Source: Roseateles sp.
GTDB taxonomy: Bacteria; Pseudomonadota; Gammaproteobacteria; Burkholderiales; Burkholderiaceae_C
Assembly: GCF_019237615.1 (NCBI RefSeq)
Contig: NZ_JAFAGT010000054.1
Location: 1 to 33,744 of the forward strand
Length of the DNA stretch: 33,744 bases
Reading direction: 5' to 3'
The notes beneath the pieces were generated by a model, which was not told where the DNA came from, made no database searches, and saw nothing but the letters and a program-made list of their open reading frames with translations. A program made the position numbers and the translations under genes. Of this stretch, positions 16,440-25,054 are shown piece after piece (within the stretch, counting starts at the first letter, position 1; the number at the start of each line of letters is the position of its first letter).

Positions 16440-17780
16440 ATGAACATACATCCCCTGCGTCCACACGACGACGAGGACGCCGTCGGCGTGGCCATCACCT
16501 GGCTGGCGGAACGACATCGGAAGGGCTGGCGCAGTGCCTTCGGGGCCCTGCTGGACCAGTGGCGGCCGGAAGGCCCCGAAGACGGTTGGCAACTCGACGA
16601 AGACGGCATGACCATGGTGTCGATCAATGCCGGCGAGTGGTTGATCGCGCGCGGCGAGATCCACGCCCGCGGCGGTCTGCGCGAAATCAACGCCTACCTG
16701 CTCAGCCGCGATGGCCCTTTCCTCACGCCGGGCCAGCGTGACTGGATCGCACAGTTGCGCGCGCGGCCGCTGCGCCTGCACCGGGTAACAGACGTCCGTC
16801 CTGGAGAAGGCATGACGCTGGTCGACGAGCTCGACCTAGATGCCGAGCCAAGGCACGTCCGCGAGATAAGCGGCAGTCGCACCGCCACGCCGGGCATTCT
16901 GCTGGGTGCTCGCATCATGCAGGTGCCGGGCAGAGCCGGCACGGATGCCCACTGGGAACTTTCCGGCGCCCTCTATCCATTCTCGAAATTGCGTGAGGCG
17001 TCCGCGTTGACCCATGTCCGACATGTGCTGGCCGGTGCGGCAGAGTTGAAGTTGCACGACGAGAACCAGCGCGACCTCATGGAGATGGAGATCGCCCGGT
17101 CATGGCTGGATCAGTGGTTCGGGCCCATACCGCTGCCGCGGATTCACGATGCGTCGACCGGTGAACCGCTGCTCCTGGTGACCGACCATTACCGCGTACG
17201 AGATGCGGCGGCGCTCGCCGGGGCTTTGGCGGCGCAGGTCGATGTCGAGGGCGATGCCCGGCAAGGCTGGAGTCGCGTGATTGAGGGCGGCGACGGGGCG
17301 CGGCGCAGCCTGACCTCCATCAACCCTGGACACGAGGCTGACCGCATCGAGGTCTTTCACCGCACGCAACGACTAGCCGACGAGGGGCGCGCCTGGTTCG
17401 AGACCCTGGCCGGGCTGGCTGTGCATCACCTCACGCGTGAGATCACCGATCCGGTGGGCGACCTGACGAGAAGCGGCAACGCTGGCGCGCCCCCTGCGCC
17501 GCAGGGTGACTCAGCCAACACTCAATCGCTGACACCCGAGGCGATGGCGCAGGTGATCGAACAAGTCCTCCATCGGCACTACGCCAACTGGTCCGACGAG
17601 GCGATTCCCGCGCTGGGCGGGTTGACGCCGCGCAAGGCAATCACGACGCCGGCCGGGTTGGAGCGTGTCAAGGGCCTGCTGCGCGAATACGAGGATGGCG
17701 AACGGCTGCAGTCCGACGCACAGGGTCGGCCAGCGGTGTCCTTCCAGTTCCTGTGGGATGCACTGGGGATCGTGCGGTGA
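16440..17780 (+). CDS. Hypothetical protein, 446 residues
   Basis: I do not recognise a family for most of this protein. It is acidic and soluble, with no signal peptide or membrane helix. The N-terminal part (about 1-110) contains WLAERHRKGWRSAF and an EWLIARGEI segment. A linker rich in Gly, Ala and Pro at about 345-365 precedes a C-terminal region, MAQVIEQVLHRHYANWSDEAIPALGGLTPRKA and on. Segments of the type HYxxWxDxxxPALGGxTPRxA, followed by LLREYE, are found at the ends of various uncharacterised bacterial proteins, some with SEC-C or antitoxin-like annotation. No Shine-Dalgarno is evident before the ATG. The stop overlaps the GTG of the next gene by four bases (GTGA), so the two are coupled and probably functionally linked. 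Confidence 0.7.
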   Translation: MNIHPLRPHDDEDAVGVAITWLAERHRKGWRSAFGALLDQWRPEGPEDGWQLDEDGMTMVSINAGEWLIARGEIHARGGLREINAYLLSRDGPFLTPGQRDWIAQLRARPLRLHRVTDVRPGEGMTLVDELDLDAEPRHVREISGSRTATPGILLGARIMQVPGRAGTDAHWELSGALYPFSKLREASALTHVRHVLAGAAELKLHDENQRDLMEMEIARSWLDQWFGPIPLPRIHDASTGEPLLLVTDHYRVRDAAALAGALAAQVDVEGDARQGWSRVIEGGDGARRSLTSINPGHEADRIEVFHRTQRLADEGRAWFETLAGLAVHHLTREITDPVGDLTRSGNAGAPPAPQGDSANTQSLTPEAMAQVIEQVLHRHYANWSDEAIPALGGLTPRKAITTPAGLERVKGLLREYEDGERLQSDAQGRPAVSFQFLWDALGIVR

Positions 17781-18268
17781 ACCCGAGCGTCAGCCTGCCG
17801 GACCGCGACGATTTCGCGGCCCGACGGCTGACCATCGACCTGGACGAGCTCATCTGGGCGCTGAATTCTCACGACGCGCTCGGCGAATACAGCCACTGGT
17901 TGAACCTCGAGTCCGGCGAATTGTTGTACCACTGCGGCTTCGACGCCGAAGACGAAGCCGACGAGTCCCCCCGCGACAGCGGTCAATGGCTGCGCGTCGA
18001 GCCGGTCGAGTCTTCGCAGGCCTTCGAGATCATGGACGACTTCACCAGGCGATGCCGTGACGCCCGCCTGGCCCAGGCGCTGGCGCGGACCCTGCAACAG
18101 CGAAAACCTTTCCGCCGCTTCAAGGACACTCTCGCCGCATTCCCTGAGCAGCGCGACGCATGGTTTGCCTTCGAGCGTGAAGCGATGGAGGTGATCGCTC
18201 GGCGCTGGTGCGAAGACCACGGCATCTCGCCCCGCTGGAGCTCGCAGCAGAGAACACCTCCGGGTTGA
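17777..18268 (+). CDS. UPF0158-family protein of unknown function
   Basis: This 163-residue acidic protein resembles the UPF0158 family (Pfam PF03682 as I recall). LTIDLDELIWALNS at the start, a central LNLESGELLYHCGFDAEDEADE, and the C-terminal RRFKDTLAAFPEQRDAWFAFEREAMEVIARRWCEDHGI correspond to the family's conserved FxxxL...P..r..WfxF segment. Function is not established. The GTG at 17777 overlaps the stop of the 446-residue gene, which indicates translational coupling; the frame itself opens further upstream. It is the last gene before a poorly coding stretch. Confidence 0.75.
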   Translation: MNPSVSLPDRDDFAARRLTIDLDELIWALNSHDALGEYSHWLNLESGELLYHCGFDAEDEADESPRDSGQWLRVEPVESSQAFEIMDDFTRRCRDARLAQALARTLQQRKPFRRFKDTLAAFPEQRDAWFAFEREAMEVIARRWCEDHGISPRWSSQQRTPPG

Positions 18269-18750
18269 GCCAGGATGTTCCCGCCGCAGGATGCGCGGAG
18301 ACTCGCACGCTGATGGGATCCGCCAGAATCTTCCGCCACCGAGGAACTTGCCGGTCCTTCAGCGCGCCGAGTCGCCTCAGATCAGCGAAGTCCTTCCGCC
18401 GCGGCGCGACCCTGCGCTCGTAGCTTGCCTGATTCCTGCCGCACGCCAGCGCATGCCGTCGCCGAGCATCGACCCCTGCGTACCCACCTGGCCAACGCCG
18501 CCGCCGGTGCCCGCTCCAGCACCGCAAACCAAGTAAGCCATCCGGTGGGCGATGAAGACTGATTCACGCGGTCACGTCGCAGGCCGAGAGCTGACGATGT
18601 TCAGAAAACCAGCGTTCTGGTTGAGTCTGCGACAGACGGTCAACGCTTGTCGCGTGTAGCGGCTGTTGTTCATGAAGATCGTCGCATCGGCTAGTCTGGG
18701 CCGCGCGACTCCCGCAGCGGTAGCTACCCAACGGCGGCCGGATGTCTCGA
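18269..18750. other. Stretch with no clear gene
   Basis: I see no convincing complete gene in these 482 bases. Frames of 60-135 residues exist on both strands but are rich in Arg, Pro and Ala without family signatures. One minus-strand piece at 18572-18673 reads like natural protein, ending in RYTRQALTVCRRLNQNAGFL and a few more residues. It has no ribosome site and may be a gene remnant. The stretch separates the accessory block from the end of the sensor kinase and may hold its terminator, though I find no classic stem with a T-run. Confidence 0.45.
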
Positions 18751-20172
18751 TCAGGCGGTCGGCCCCGCCGGCCAGCGCATCACAAACGCGATTCGCCCGC
18801 GTTCTCGCAGCGTCGCTTCGACCGTTCCGCCGTGCAGGGTCAGGATGGCGCGCACCAGGGCCAGGCCCAGGCCGCTGCCGGCACCTTCGCGCGAGGCGTC
18901 AGCGCGGTAGAAGCGGTCGAAGAGCCTTGGCAGCACCTCGGCCGGCAAGGGCGCGCCGTCGTTTGTCACCGCCAGCACCGTGACCGGTCCGGCGCTGCCA
19001 GCCTCGCGATGGGCCGACAGCACGATGTCGCTGCCCGGCCGGGCGTGCCGCACCGCGTTGGCCACCAGGTTGGCCAGGGCCCGCCTCAGCATGGCCGGCT
19101 CGGCCCAGAGCGGTGCGTCGCCCTCGCAGCGTAGGTGCAGCCCCCGCTCCTCGGCCAGGTCAGCGAAGTAGTCGGCCTGTCGTGCCAGCTCGGTCGCCGC
19201 CGAAAGCGGCTGACGCGGCAGGCGACCGATCAGTGCCTCGTGCTCGCTGCGGGCCAGGAAGAGCAGGCTGTCGACCATGCGATTGAGCCGCTCCAGCTCT
19301 TGAAGCTGTGCCTCCAGCACCTGGGCGTAATCGGCAGGATCGCGCACGCGGCTGAGCGTGACCTGGGTCTGGCCGGTCAGCGTGGCCAGCGGCGTGCGCA
19401 GCTCGTGCGCAAGGTCGGCCGAGAACTGGTTGAGCTGGGCATAGCCCTGCTCCAGCCGCGCGAGCATGGTGTTGACGTCGTCCACCAGGGGCTTCACCTC
19501 GCCGGGCACATCCGCCGCCTCCAGCCGCCGCGACAAGCTCTGCGGCCCGATGCCGGCGGTCTGCTCCCTCAGCCGGCGTAGCGGCGCCAGGCCCCTCCAC
19601 ACCAGGGCCAGTACCAGCGCGGCGGCCACGCCGCCCGCGGCCAGGCTGCTGCCGGCGATGCGCCAGCGGTACTCGGCCAGCAGCGTGCTGCGCTCGGGGT
19701 AGAGCCGCGCCAGTCGGATCTCCACGCGCTGAGCGCCCAGCTCGGCCCACGCATTCAGCCCCGCGGCGGGCACGCCGGCCGGCGTGGTCCAGTGGGTGAG
19801 GTGCTCCGGGCGAGGCTCCTGCCGCAACGGCAGCGGCGGTGCCTCCAGCAACGGCAGGTGCAACGGGTTGATGGCGAGCAGCACGGCGCTGCCCGCGGCC
19901 GCATCGGCGCGGATCTCGATCAGCGCATTGCTCTCGCCGCTCATGGTGTCGCGCAGGTAGTCGGCTTGCGAGCGCAGCAGCTCGGGCGTGCCGCTATGGC
20001 CCAGCAGCTGGCGCAACTGCCGCAGCTTGCCCAGCAGCTGCACGTCGTCGCGGCGCAGCAACTGCTGCTCGAAGGAACGGTACAGGCAGGCGCCCAGCAG
20101 CGCGCTGGCCAGCGCCGCCACCAGCGCAACCGACACCCCGAGCCGCCAGCCCAGCGACGTTGACCGGTTCAC
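18751..20172 (-). CDS. Heavy-metal/redox sensor histidine kinase (CusS/HprS type)
   Basis: This 473-residue inner membrane sensor has TM1 at about 11-30, a periplasmic sensing domain of about 140 residues, TM2 at about 172-193 and a HAMP linker with [16 protein letters not shown]. The kinase core has the phospho-acceptor H256 in [13 protein letters not shown], an N-box [13 protein letters not shown], and G-boxes VTNDGAPLP and [14 protein letters not shown]. This organisation is that of the CusS/IrlS/HprS group, which sense copper, silver or oxidants in the periplasm. The GTG at 20172 overlaps the regulator stop as GTGA. The open frame extends upstream, but that part lies inside the regulator gene. 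The divergent hydroxyisourate hydrolase makes an HprS-like role attractive. Confidence 0.92.
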   Translation of the reverse strand: MNRSTSLGWRLGVSVALVAALASALLGACLYRSFEQQLLRRDDVQLLGKLRQLRQLLGHSGTPELLRSQADYLRDTMSGESNALIEIRADAAAGSAVLLAINPLHLPLLEAPPLPLRQEPRPEHLTHWTTPAGVPAAGLNAWAELGAQRVEIRLARLYPERSTLLAEYRWRIAGSSLAAGGVAAALVLALVWRGLAPLRRLREQTAGIGPQSLSRRLEAADVPGEVKPLVDDVNTMLARLEQGYAQLNQFSADLAHELRTPLATLTGQTQVTLSRVRDPADYAQVLEAQLQELERLNRMVDSLLFLARSEHEALIGRLPRQPLSAATELARQADYFADLAEERGLHLRCEGDAPLWAEPAMLRRALANLVANAVRHARPGSDIVLSAHREAGSAGPVTVLAVTNDGAPLPAEVLPRLFDRFYRADASREGAGSGLGLALVRAILTLHGGTVEATLRERGRIAFVMRWPAGPTA

Positions 20173-20849
20173 GGGCGAAGCTCGCACACATAGCCCATGC
20201 CGCGCACCGCGTGGATGAGGCGGCCGGGCACGGGATCGTTGAGGCGCAGCCGCAGGCGGCGGATGGCCACGTCCACCACATTGGTGTCGCTGTCGAAGTT
20301 CATGTCCCACACCTGCGACGCGATCTCGCTGCGCGACAGCACCTCGCCCTGGCGGCGCATCAGCAGGTGCAGCAAGTTGAACTCGCGGGCGCTCAAGTTC
20401 AGCCTCTGGCCCGCCCGCGTGGCGGTGCGAGCGGGCACGTTCAGGCGCAGGTCGCCCAGCGTGAGCAGGTCGTCTTCGCGCGGAGGCCCGCGGCGCAGCA
20501 GGGTACGCACGCGCGCCAGCAGTTCCGCAAACGCGAAGGGTTTGACGAGGTAGTCGTCCGCGCCCAGCTCCAGGCCGTGCACGCGGTCGGCCAGCGCATC
20601 ACGCGCGCTGAGGAAGAGCACCGGGACCTGCCGCCCCACGCCCGTTAGCCTCAACCGGCGCAGCACCGTCCAGCCGTCCAGGCCGGGCAGCATGACGTCA
20701 AGCACGATCAGGTCGTAGGCCTGCTCCAAGGCCAGGTGCAGGCCGGTGTGGCCATCGCGCGCCACATCCACCACGAAGCCGGCCTCGGTGAGCCCCTGCT
20801 TCAGGTAGTCGCCCGCACGGGCCTCGTCCTCCACCACCAGGATGCGCAA
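20169..20849 (-). CDS. OmpR-family response regulator (CusR/HprR type)
   Basis: This 226-residue regulator has a receiver domain (1-115) with D8, the phosphorylated D51 in [15 protein letters not shown]81 and K103 in [11 protein letters not shown] winged-helix domain follows, with [47 protein letters not shown] and [15 protein letters not shown]. The segment [20 protein letters not shown] is characteristic of the CusR/CopR/HprR heavy-metal group. The start is a TTG at 20849, preceded at six bases by GAGGGG, and begins exactly at the usual MRILVVEDE. It is coupled to the kinase gene downstream. Its likely target is the CusR-box-like dyad at 20908-20923. Confidence 0.95.
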   Translation of the reverse strand: MRILVVEDEARAGDYLKQGLTEAGFVVDVARDGHTGLHLALEQAYDLIVLDVMLPGLDGWTVLRRLRLTGVGRQVPVLFLSARDALADRVHGLELGADDYLVKPFAFAELLARVRTLLRRGPPREDDLLTLGDLRLNVPARTATRAGQRLNLSAREFNLLHLLMRRQGEVLSRSEIASQVWDMNFDSDTNVVDVAIRRLRLRLNDPVPGRLIHAVRGMGYVCELRP

Positions 20850-20907
20850 GCTGATCCCCTCGTCATTGGCAAGACCGCAAGCATGCCGCAGCCGCCCAAA
20901 GCGCTCG

Positions 20908-20923
20908 ATGGCAAAGATGTCAT
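20908..20923. promoter_or_regulatory. CusR-box-like dyad in a divergent promoter region
   Basis: ATGGCAAAGATGTCAT matches the E. coli CusR box core ATGACAANNTTGTCAT at 12 of 14 defined positions and extends by one base each side (G...C). It lies 58 bases from the regulator start and 45 bases from the start of the GlcG-like gene, the expected place for a shared site. The match is by eye. Confidence 0.6.
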
Positions 20924-20968
20924 CAAATGGTCAGCGAGCCGGCGGTGGCTGGTTTTTAGAGTGATGGC

Positions 20969-21463
20969 ATGCGCTCTCTATTCATCACTTCCCTGCTGAC
21001 CACCGTCGTCGTTGCGCACGCTGAGCCTGCCTCCGACGCGGCGCTTGCCACCGCCGAGCACCTGGCCAGCGCGGCCCGAGCCGCCTGCCGGGCTCTTGGC
21101 CGCGAGGTGGCCGTGGCGGTGGTGGACGCCAGCGGCCAGACGCTGCTGATGTCTCGCTCGGCCAGCGTCGGCCCGCACAACCTCGAGGCAGCGCGACGCA
21201 AGGCCTACACAGCCCTGTCCACCCGCCTAGCGACGCTCACCCTGGGCCGCCAGGTCCGCAGCCAGCCCGATACCGCCGCCCTGCAATACCTGCCGGAGCT
21301 GCTGCTCCTGGGTGGCGGCGTGCCGTGGCGCGCCGCGGGGGGCGATGTGGCCGGCGCGGGGGGCGATGTGGCCGGCGCGGTGGGCGTGGCCGGCGGTGGC
21401 GGCCCCGAGAACGACGACGCCTGCGCCCGCACTGCGGTGGACAGCCTGCGGCACCACCCCTGA
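20969..21463 (+). CDS. Secreted GlcG/HbpS-family protein
   Basis: This 164-residue protein has an N-terminal signal peptide (about 1-18, ending VVAHA) and a GlcG/HbpS (haem-degrading, PF03928) domain. It is recognised by AACRALGREVAVAVVDASGQTLLMSR, ARRKAYTAL, LPELLLLGGGVPWRAAGGDVAGA and ENDDACARTAVDSL. Relatives bind haem or act in redox sensing with two-component systems (HbpS in Streptomyces), or are uncharacterised glycolate-locus proteins. An exact 21-base tandem duplication lengthens the loop near residue 123. It precedes the hydroxyisourate hydrolase by 27 bases in a probable operon opposite the sensor system. Confidence 0.82.
   Translation: MRSLFITSLLTTVVVAHAEPASDAALATAEHLASAARAACRALGREVAVAVVDASGQTLLMSRSASVGPHNLEAARRKAYTALSTRLATLTLGRQVRSQPDTAALQYLPELLLLGGGVPWRAAGGDVAGAGGDVAGAVGVAGGGGPENDDACARTAVDSLRHHP
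21335..21376 (+). repeat. Perfect 21-base tandem duplication inside the GlcG-like gene
   Basis: Positions 21335-21355 and 21356-21376 are identical and in frame, each encoding AGGDVAG. A decayed third copy (AVGVAG) follows. Family members normally have one such turn before VGVAG, so this looks like a recent slippage or duplication event that adds seven residues to a loop. Confidence 0.9.
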
Positions 21464-21490
21464 TCTCAACCCCTCGCCTGGAGTCAACCC

Positions 21491-21919
21491 ATGTCGCTTC
21501 GTTCCCTGTCCCTGGCCACTCTGGCCGTCTCGTTCGCCCTCGCCGGCCTGCCTGTCCACGCCGCGGACACCAACCCGCTGAGCGTGCATGTGCTCAACCT
21601 GCAGACCGGCGAACCCAGCGCCGGCATCCGCGTCGACCTCGAACGCCGAGTCGGCACCGACCGCTGGCAGCCCCTGGGCAGTGGCGTCACCAACGCGCAG
21701 GGCCGCATCCCGGCCCTGGTGCCAGCCGCTGCGCTGGCCGGCTGGAGCGCGGGCGAGTACCGCGTCGTCTTCCGCACCGGCGAGTTCTACGCCCATCAAA
21801 AGCAGCCCAGCTTCTTTCCCGAGATCCCGGTCGTCATCCGCGTGGACAGCGCCGAGCAGCACTACCACGTACCGCTGCTGCTGAGCCCGTTCGGCTTCTC
21901 CACCTACCGGGGCAACTGA
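21491..21919 (+). CDS. uraH: Periplasmic 5-hydroxyisourate hydrolase (transthyretin-like)
   Basis: This 142-residue protein has a signal peptide (about 1-25, ending VHAAD), placing it in the periplasm. The transthyretin-related fold follows. The three catalytic residues known from the family appear as H33 (LSVHVLNLQTGEPSAG), R72 (NAQGRIPAL) and H126 (YHVPLLLSPFGFSTYRGN). It should hydrolyse 5-hydroxyisourate to OHCU in urate breakdown. The C-terminal signature is YRGN instead of the usual YRGS. In E. coli the periplasmic hiuH is next to, and regulated by, the HprRS/CusRS systems. The same partnership is seen here. GGAG lies upstream of the ATG. Confidence 0.92.
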   Translation: MSLRSLSLATLAVSFALAGLPVHAADTNPLSVHVLNLQTGEPSAGIRVDLERRVGTDRWQPLGSGVTNAQGRIPALVPAAALAGWSAGEYRVVFRTGEFYAHQKQPSFFPEIPVVIRVDSAEQHYHVPLLLSPFGFSTYRGN

Positions 21920-22052
21920 ATTGCCCCAGCTTTCGTACAGGCCAGTGGAGGCGATGGCCTCGTAGCATGCCAGCTTGGCCGTGACAGCCTGCGGCATCCC
22001 ACCCCTCTATCCATGGATCAGGCAGCCGCTGAGACCGCAAAACCGATGGGCA

Positions 22053-22069
22053 TGAGCAGATGTTGCTCA
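22053..22069. terminator. Small hairpin between convergent genes
   Basis: TGAGCA and TGCTCA form a perfect six-base stem around a five-base loop. It lies 133 bases beyond the hydroxyisourate hydrolase and just before a much longer hairpin. No T-run follows, so a terminator role is a guess from its position between convergent genes. Confidence 0.3.
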
Positions 22070-22081
22070 GGCTCCCGCACC

Positions 22082-22118
22082 ATGGCAATGCTCGCCCCAA
22101 AGGGGTGAGCGCTGCCAT
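22082..22118. terminator. Long hairpin between convergent genes
   Basis: Positions 22082-22098 can pair with 22102-22118: 16 of 17 positions pair (two as G-T), with one A-C mismatch and an AAA loop. The arms begin ATGGCA and end TGCCAT. It lies between the hydroxyisourate hydrolase (plus strand) and the TonB receptor (minus strand). No T-run follows on either strand, so it may be a bidirectional transcript-end structure or something else. Confidence 0.55.
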
Positions 22119-22187
22119 CGCACCGACAAGCGCCTGGGCTTGCACGCTGGCCAACACCGTGAGACCGGGGTCAGGCTTAGCCGCTGG

Positions 22188-24959
22188 TCAGAACTTGTAC
22201 TGGGCGTTCACATAGAAGCTGCGGCCACGCGGGTCGCCGTAGGTCGGGTCCCAGGTGACCTGGAAATAACGCGACTGGTTGGTGAACGGCGGCGCGCTGT
22301 CGGCCACGTTGAGGATGCCGGCGCGCAGGCGCAGCGCAGGCGTGAAGCGGTAGCTGGCCGCCACATCCCACAGTGAATAAGCCTTCACGTCGCGGTCGTT
22401 CCACTCCGGAACGGCCAGGCCGGGCGTGTTCTGGTCACGGTAGCCGGACATGTAGTTGTTCGTCACGGTCAGGCCGAAGTCACCAAGGTCCCAGTCCACC
22501 GTCAGCTTGTGGCGCCAGCGCTGGACAGCCTTGTCGTCGCGGAACTTGCCTAGGCCATCAACCATGCCGGAGCGCGGATCGGTGTTGAACTTGTATTCGG
22601 TCACCAACGTGCCGCCCAGGCTCGCGCCGAAACGGCCGTAGGCCGTGGGCTCGCCGCGCCAGGTCAGCGACACGTCCACGCCCGCCGTGTTGAGCTTGCC
22701 GCGGTTCTCCTTCTTGACGGTCACGAAGTCGACGGAGCCGTCGGAGAAGCGTTTCACGATGGCCGGGTCGTTGTAATAGACCGGGTTGGTGAAGATGGTT
22801 TCCTCGCCGATCTCCGAAATGATGTCGGTCTTGCGGATAGCCCAGTAGTCGATGCTCCCGTTCCAGTTGCGAGACGGCTCGAACACCACGCCGAGGTTGA
22901 ACTGCTTGGACTTCTCTGGCTTGAGGTTGGGGTTGGCGTAGCGGTCCACCGCCATCTGCGCCACCTCACCCGAGACCGGATCTTTGACGAAGCTGGCCGT
23001 GATACCGGAGCGCAGCGGACGAAACAGCTCCGACACTGTAGGCGCGCGGAAGCCTGTGCCATAGGAGGCGCGTGCCAGCAGCGCGCGGTCGGGGCGGAAG
23101 CTCAGGCCGATCTTGGGGTTGGTCGTGTTGAGCTTAGGTGAGGTGATCCTGGTGGCCTCGTCGTAGATGCCGTCATAGCGGTCGTGACGGATCGCGAACT
23201 GCCCCTCCCACTGTTTGGTGAATGGCGCGCTCAGCTCGGCGAAGGCGCCCATCACATTGCGTTGATGGTTCGTGTCCGCCAGCAATGGGCCGGAACTGGA
23301 TCGGTCGTTATTGACGTCGTTGCTCTTCAAGGCATCGGTGGCGCCGAACCTCAGCTTCTCGCGGCGCAGCTCGGCGCCCACGGCCAGCATCAGATCGCCG
23401 CCGCCGAGTGCAGCCAGCGCGCGCGTCAGCTTGCCGTCGACACTGGTGCTGCTGCCTTCGGCCATCCGAGCAGCGCCGTCGATGCGGATGGAGTTCATGA
23501 AGGCGCGGCCGGCGCTGGAATCATTGGCCCGCTGGAAGGGGTTGTACTGCCCCGCCTTGATGCCGGCCTCCAGCCTGCTCAGCGACACCCAGCCATCGAG
23601 ATCGGTGTCGGTGGCCTTGTTCACGCTGTGGTTCAGCGCGGCGTCGTAGTCCCATTCGCCGAAGCGGCCAACCGCGCCAGCCACGACACGCGTCGCCGCG
23701 CTCTCCACTCGACTGACGCGCTTGCCTGCGTCCTCCAGGCGGAAACGGAAATCCACCGGGCCGGTGACGCCTGTCACGGCTTGCAGTGAGGCCGGCAGCG
23801 TGATGCCCGAAGCAGTGCGGAATCGCGCCGTGGCCGGTGAAGCTGAATAGTCGGTGTCAGTCTTGGCAAACAGCGCCTCGAGGAAGACCTGATGGTCTTC
23901 GCTCACCTGGAACGTTGCGCGGCCGATGACGCTGGCTTTGTCGGAGGCGGGGTAGATCTCGGAGCCCGCGACATAGTCATAGGAGCAGCCCTCGCGCCCT
24001 CCCAGGCCGAGCGACTGCACCGAGTTCGGGTTGAGGCCACCTGTGCAGGACGCCTTGCCGAAGTTCACGCGGCGCGAGCCGGAGTTGGCGCCGCCCGGAT
24101 TCCAGGTGCCGTTGGCGTTGGAGCCCTTCAACGCCGTGGCGGGGTTGGCCAGCACGAAGGCGTTCAATGCCGCCAGCTGAGCGGCGGTGAGGTCGACGTT
24201 GGCTGGAAAGCTGTTGCTGGAGGTCTGCGCGGGCAGGCGGCCAGGCAGGTCGTTGTCCTGGATGAACTTGCGCTGGCTGGCATCCAGCGCGTCGAGCTTC
24301 TGCACGTCCACCGCGGCGAACACGTTGAAGCGGTCCTTGGCGAGGTCTCCCCATCCGCCCGAGACGCTGAACGTCGTCTTGCCCGCACCGCCATCTTCGG
24401 TGCGCAGTGCATAGACGCTGAGGTCGGCGCCTGCATAGTCCTTGCGCGTGATGAAGTTGATCACACCGCCCATCGCGTCGGTGCCGTAGATGGCGGAGGC
24501 ACCGTCTTTCAACACCTCCACGCGCTGGATGGCGCCAGCGGGAATGTTGTTCAGGTCCACACCCGCGTTGTCGCCGGGACTGGCGAAATTGGCCAAGCGA
24601 CGGCCGTTCAGCAGCACCAGCGTGCTGGACACACCCAGGCCGCGCAGGTTGGCGCCGTTGAAGCCACGCTGCGCGCCCGACTGGTCGGTGATGCTGGCGC
24701 CATCGGTCAGGCCGCCAACGTTGGACGTGATCTTTTGCAGCAGTTCGGCCGCGGTCGTCACGCCAGCCTTGTCGATGTCCTGGCGCTTGATGATGTCCAC
24801 CGGTAGCGCAGCCTCGCCGTCAAGACGCTTGATGCTGGAGCCGGTGATCTCCACGCGCTCGAGCTTCTGCTCCTGTGCATGGGCTGTCGGCATGGACGCG
24901 ACGCTCAGCAGCGCGGCATGCGCCAGCACGGTGAGCGTGAAGGAACGGGTTGTTGTCAT
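22188..24959 (-). CDS. TonB-dependent outer membrane receptor
   Basis: This 923-residue protein has a signal peptide (about 1-27, cleaved after AHA). A TonB-box-like LERVEITGS is followed by a plug domain (LPVDIIKRQDIDKAG, LRGLGVSSTLVLLNGRRLANF, IQRVEVLKDGASAIYGTDAMGGVINFITRK). A 22-strand barrel ends in FYVNAQYKF, the usual terminal aromatic. The ATG at 24959 has GAGG six bases upstream and gives the signal peptide; the frame extends further but without a signal. It belongs to the large receptor group used by gammaproteobacteria and betaproteobacteria for peptides, sugars and siderophores. It diverges from the cyanophycinase operon, so import of cyanophycin fragments is a reasonable inference. 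Iron or metal chelates remain possible. Confidence 0.9.
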   Translation of the reverse strand: MTTTRSFTLTVLAHAALLSVASMPTAHAQEQKLERVEITGSSIKRLDGEAALPVDIIKRQDIDKAGVTTAAELLQKITSNVGGLTDGASITDQSGAQRGFNGANLRGLGVSSTLVLLNGRRLANFASPGDNAGVDLNNIPAGAIQRVEVLKDGASAIYGTDAMGGVINFITRKDYAGADLSVYALRTEDGGAGKTTFSVSGGWGDLAKDRFNVFAAVDVQKLDALDASQRKFIQDNDLPGRLPAQTSSNSFPANVDLTAAQLAALNAFVLANPATALKGSNANGTWNPGGANSGSRRVNFGKASCTGGLNPNSVQSLGLGGREGCSYDYVAGSEIYPASDKASVIGRATFQVSEDHQVFLEALFAKTDTDYSASPATARFRTASGITLPASLQAVTGVTGPVDFRFRLEDAGKRVSRVESAATRVVAGAVGRFGEWDYDAALNHSVNKATDTDLDGWVSLSRLEAGIKAGQYNPFQRANDSSAGRAFMNSIRIDGAARMAEGSSTSVDGKLTRALAALGGGDLMLAVGAELRREKLRFGATDALKSNDVNNDRSSSGPLLADTNHQRNVMGAFAELSAPFTKQWEGQFAIRHDRYDGIYDEATRITSPKLNTTNPKIGLSFRPDRALLARASYGTGFRAPTVSELFRPLRSGITASFVKDPVSGEVAQMAVDRYANPNLKPEKSKQFNLGVVFEPSRNWNGSIDYWAIRKTDIISEIGEETIFTNPVYYNDPAIVKRFSDGSVDFVTVKKENRGKLNTAGVDVSLTWRGEPTAYGRFGASLGGTLVTEYKFNTDPRSGMVDGLGKFRDDKAVQRWRHKLTVDWDLGDFGLTVTNNYMSGYRDQNTPGLAVPEWNDRDVKAYSLWDVAASYRFTPALRLRAGILNVADSAPPFTNQSRYFQVTWDPTYGDPRGRSFYVNAQYKF

Positions 24960-25054
24960 GAAGACCTCGGGTAAATGGCGGATAGGCGGCGAACGAACGA
25001 CCGCCTTGCGATTCACTCTAGGGAGGGCTTCGGGACCTTGCCTATGGGGTTTCG

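Noticed and set aside
18572-18673. Short minus-strand frame of 33 codons after the sensor kinase
   Set aside because: It reads like natural protein but has no ribosome site, family match or complete length; kept only as a possible remnant.
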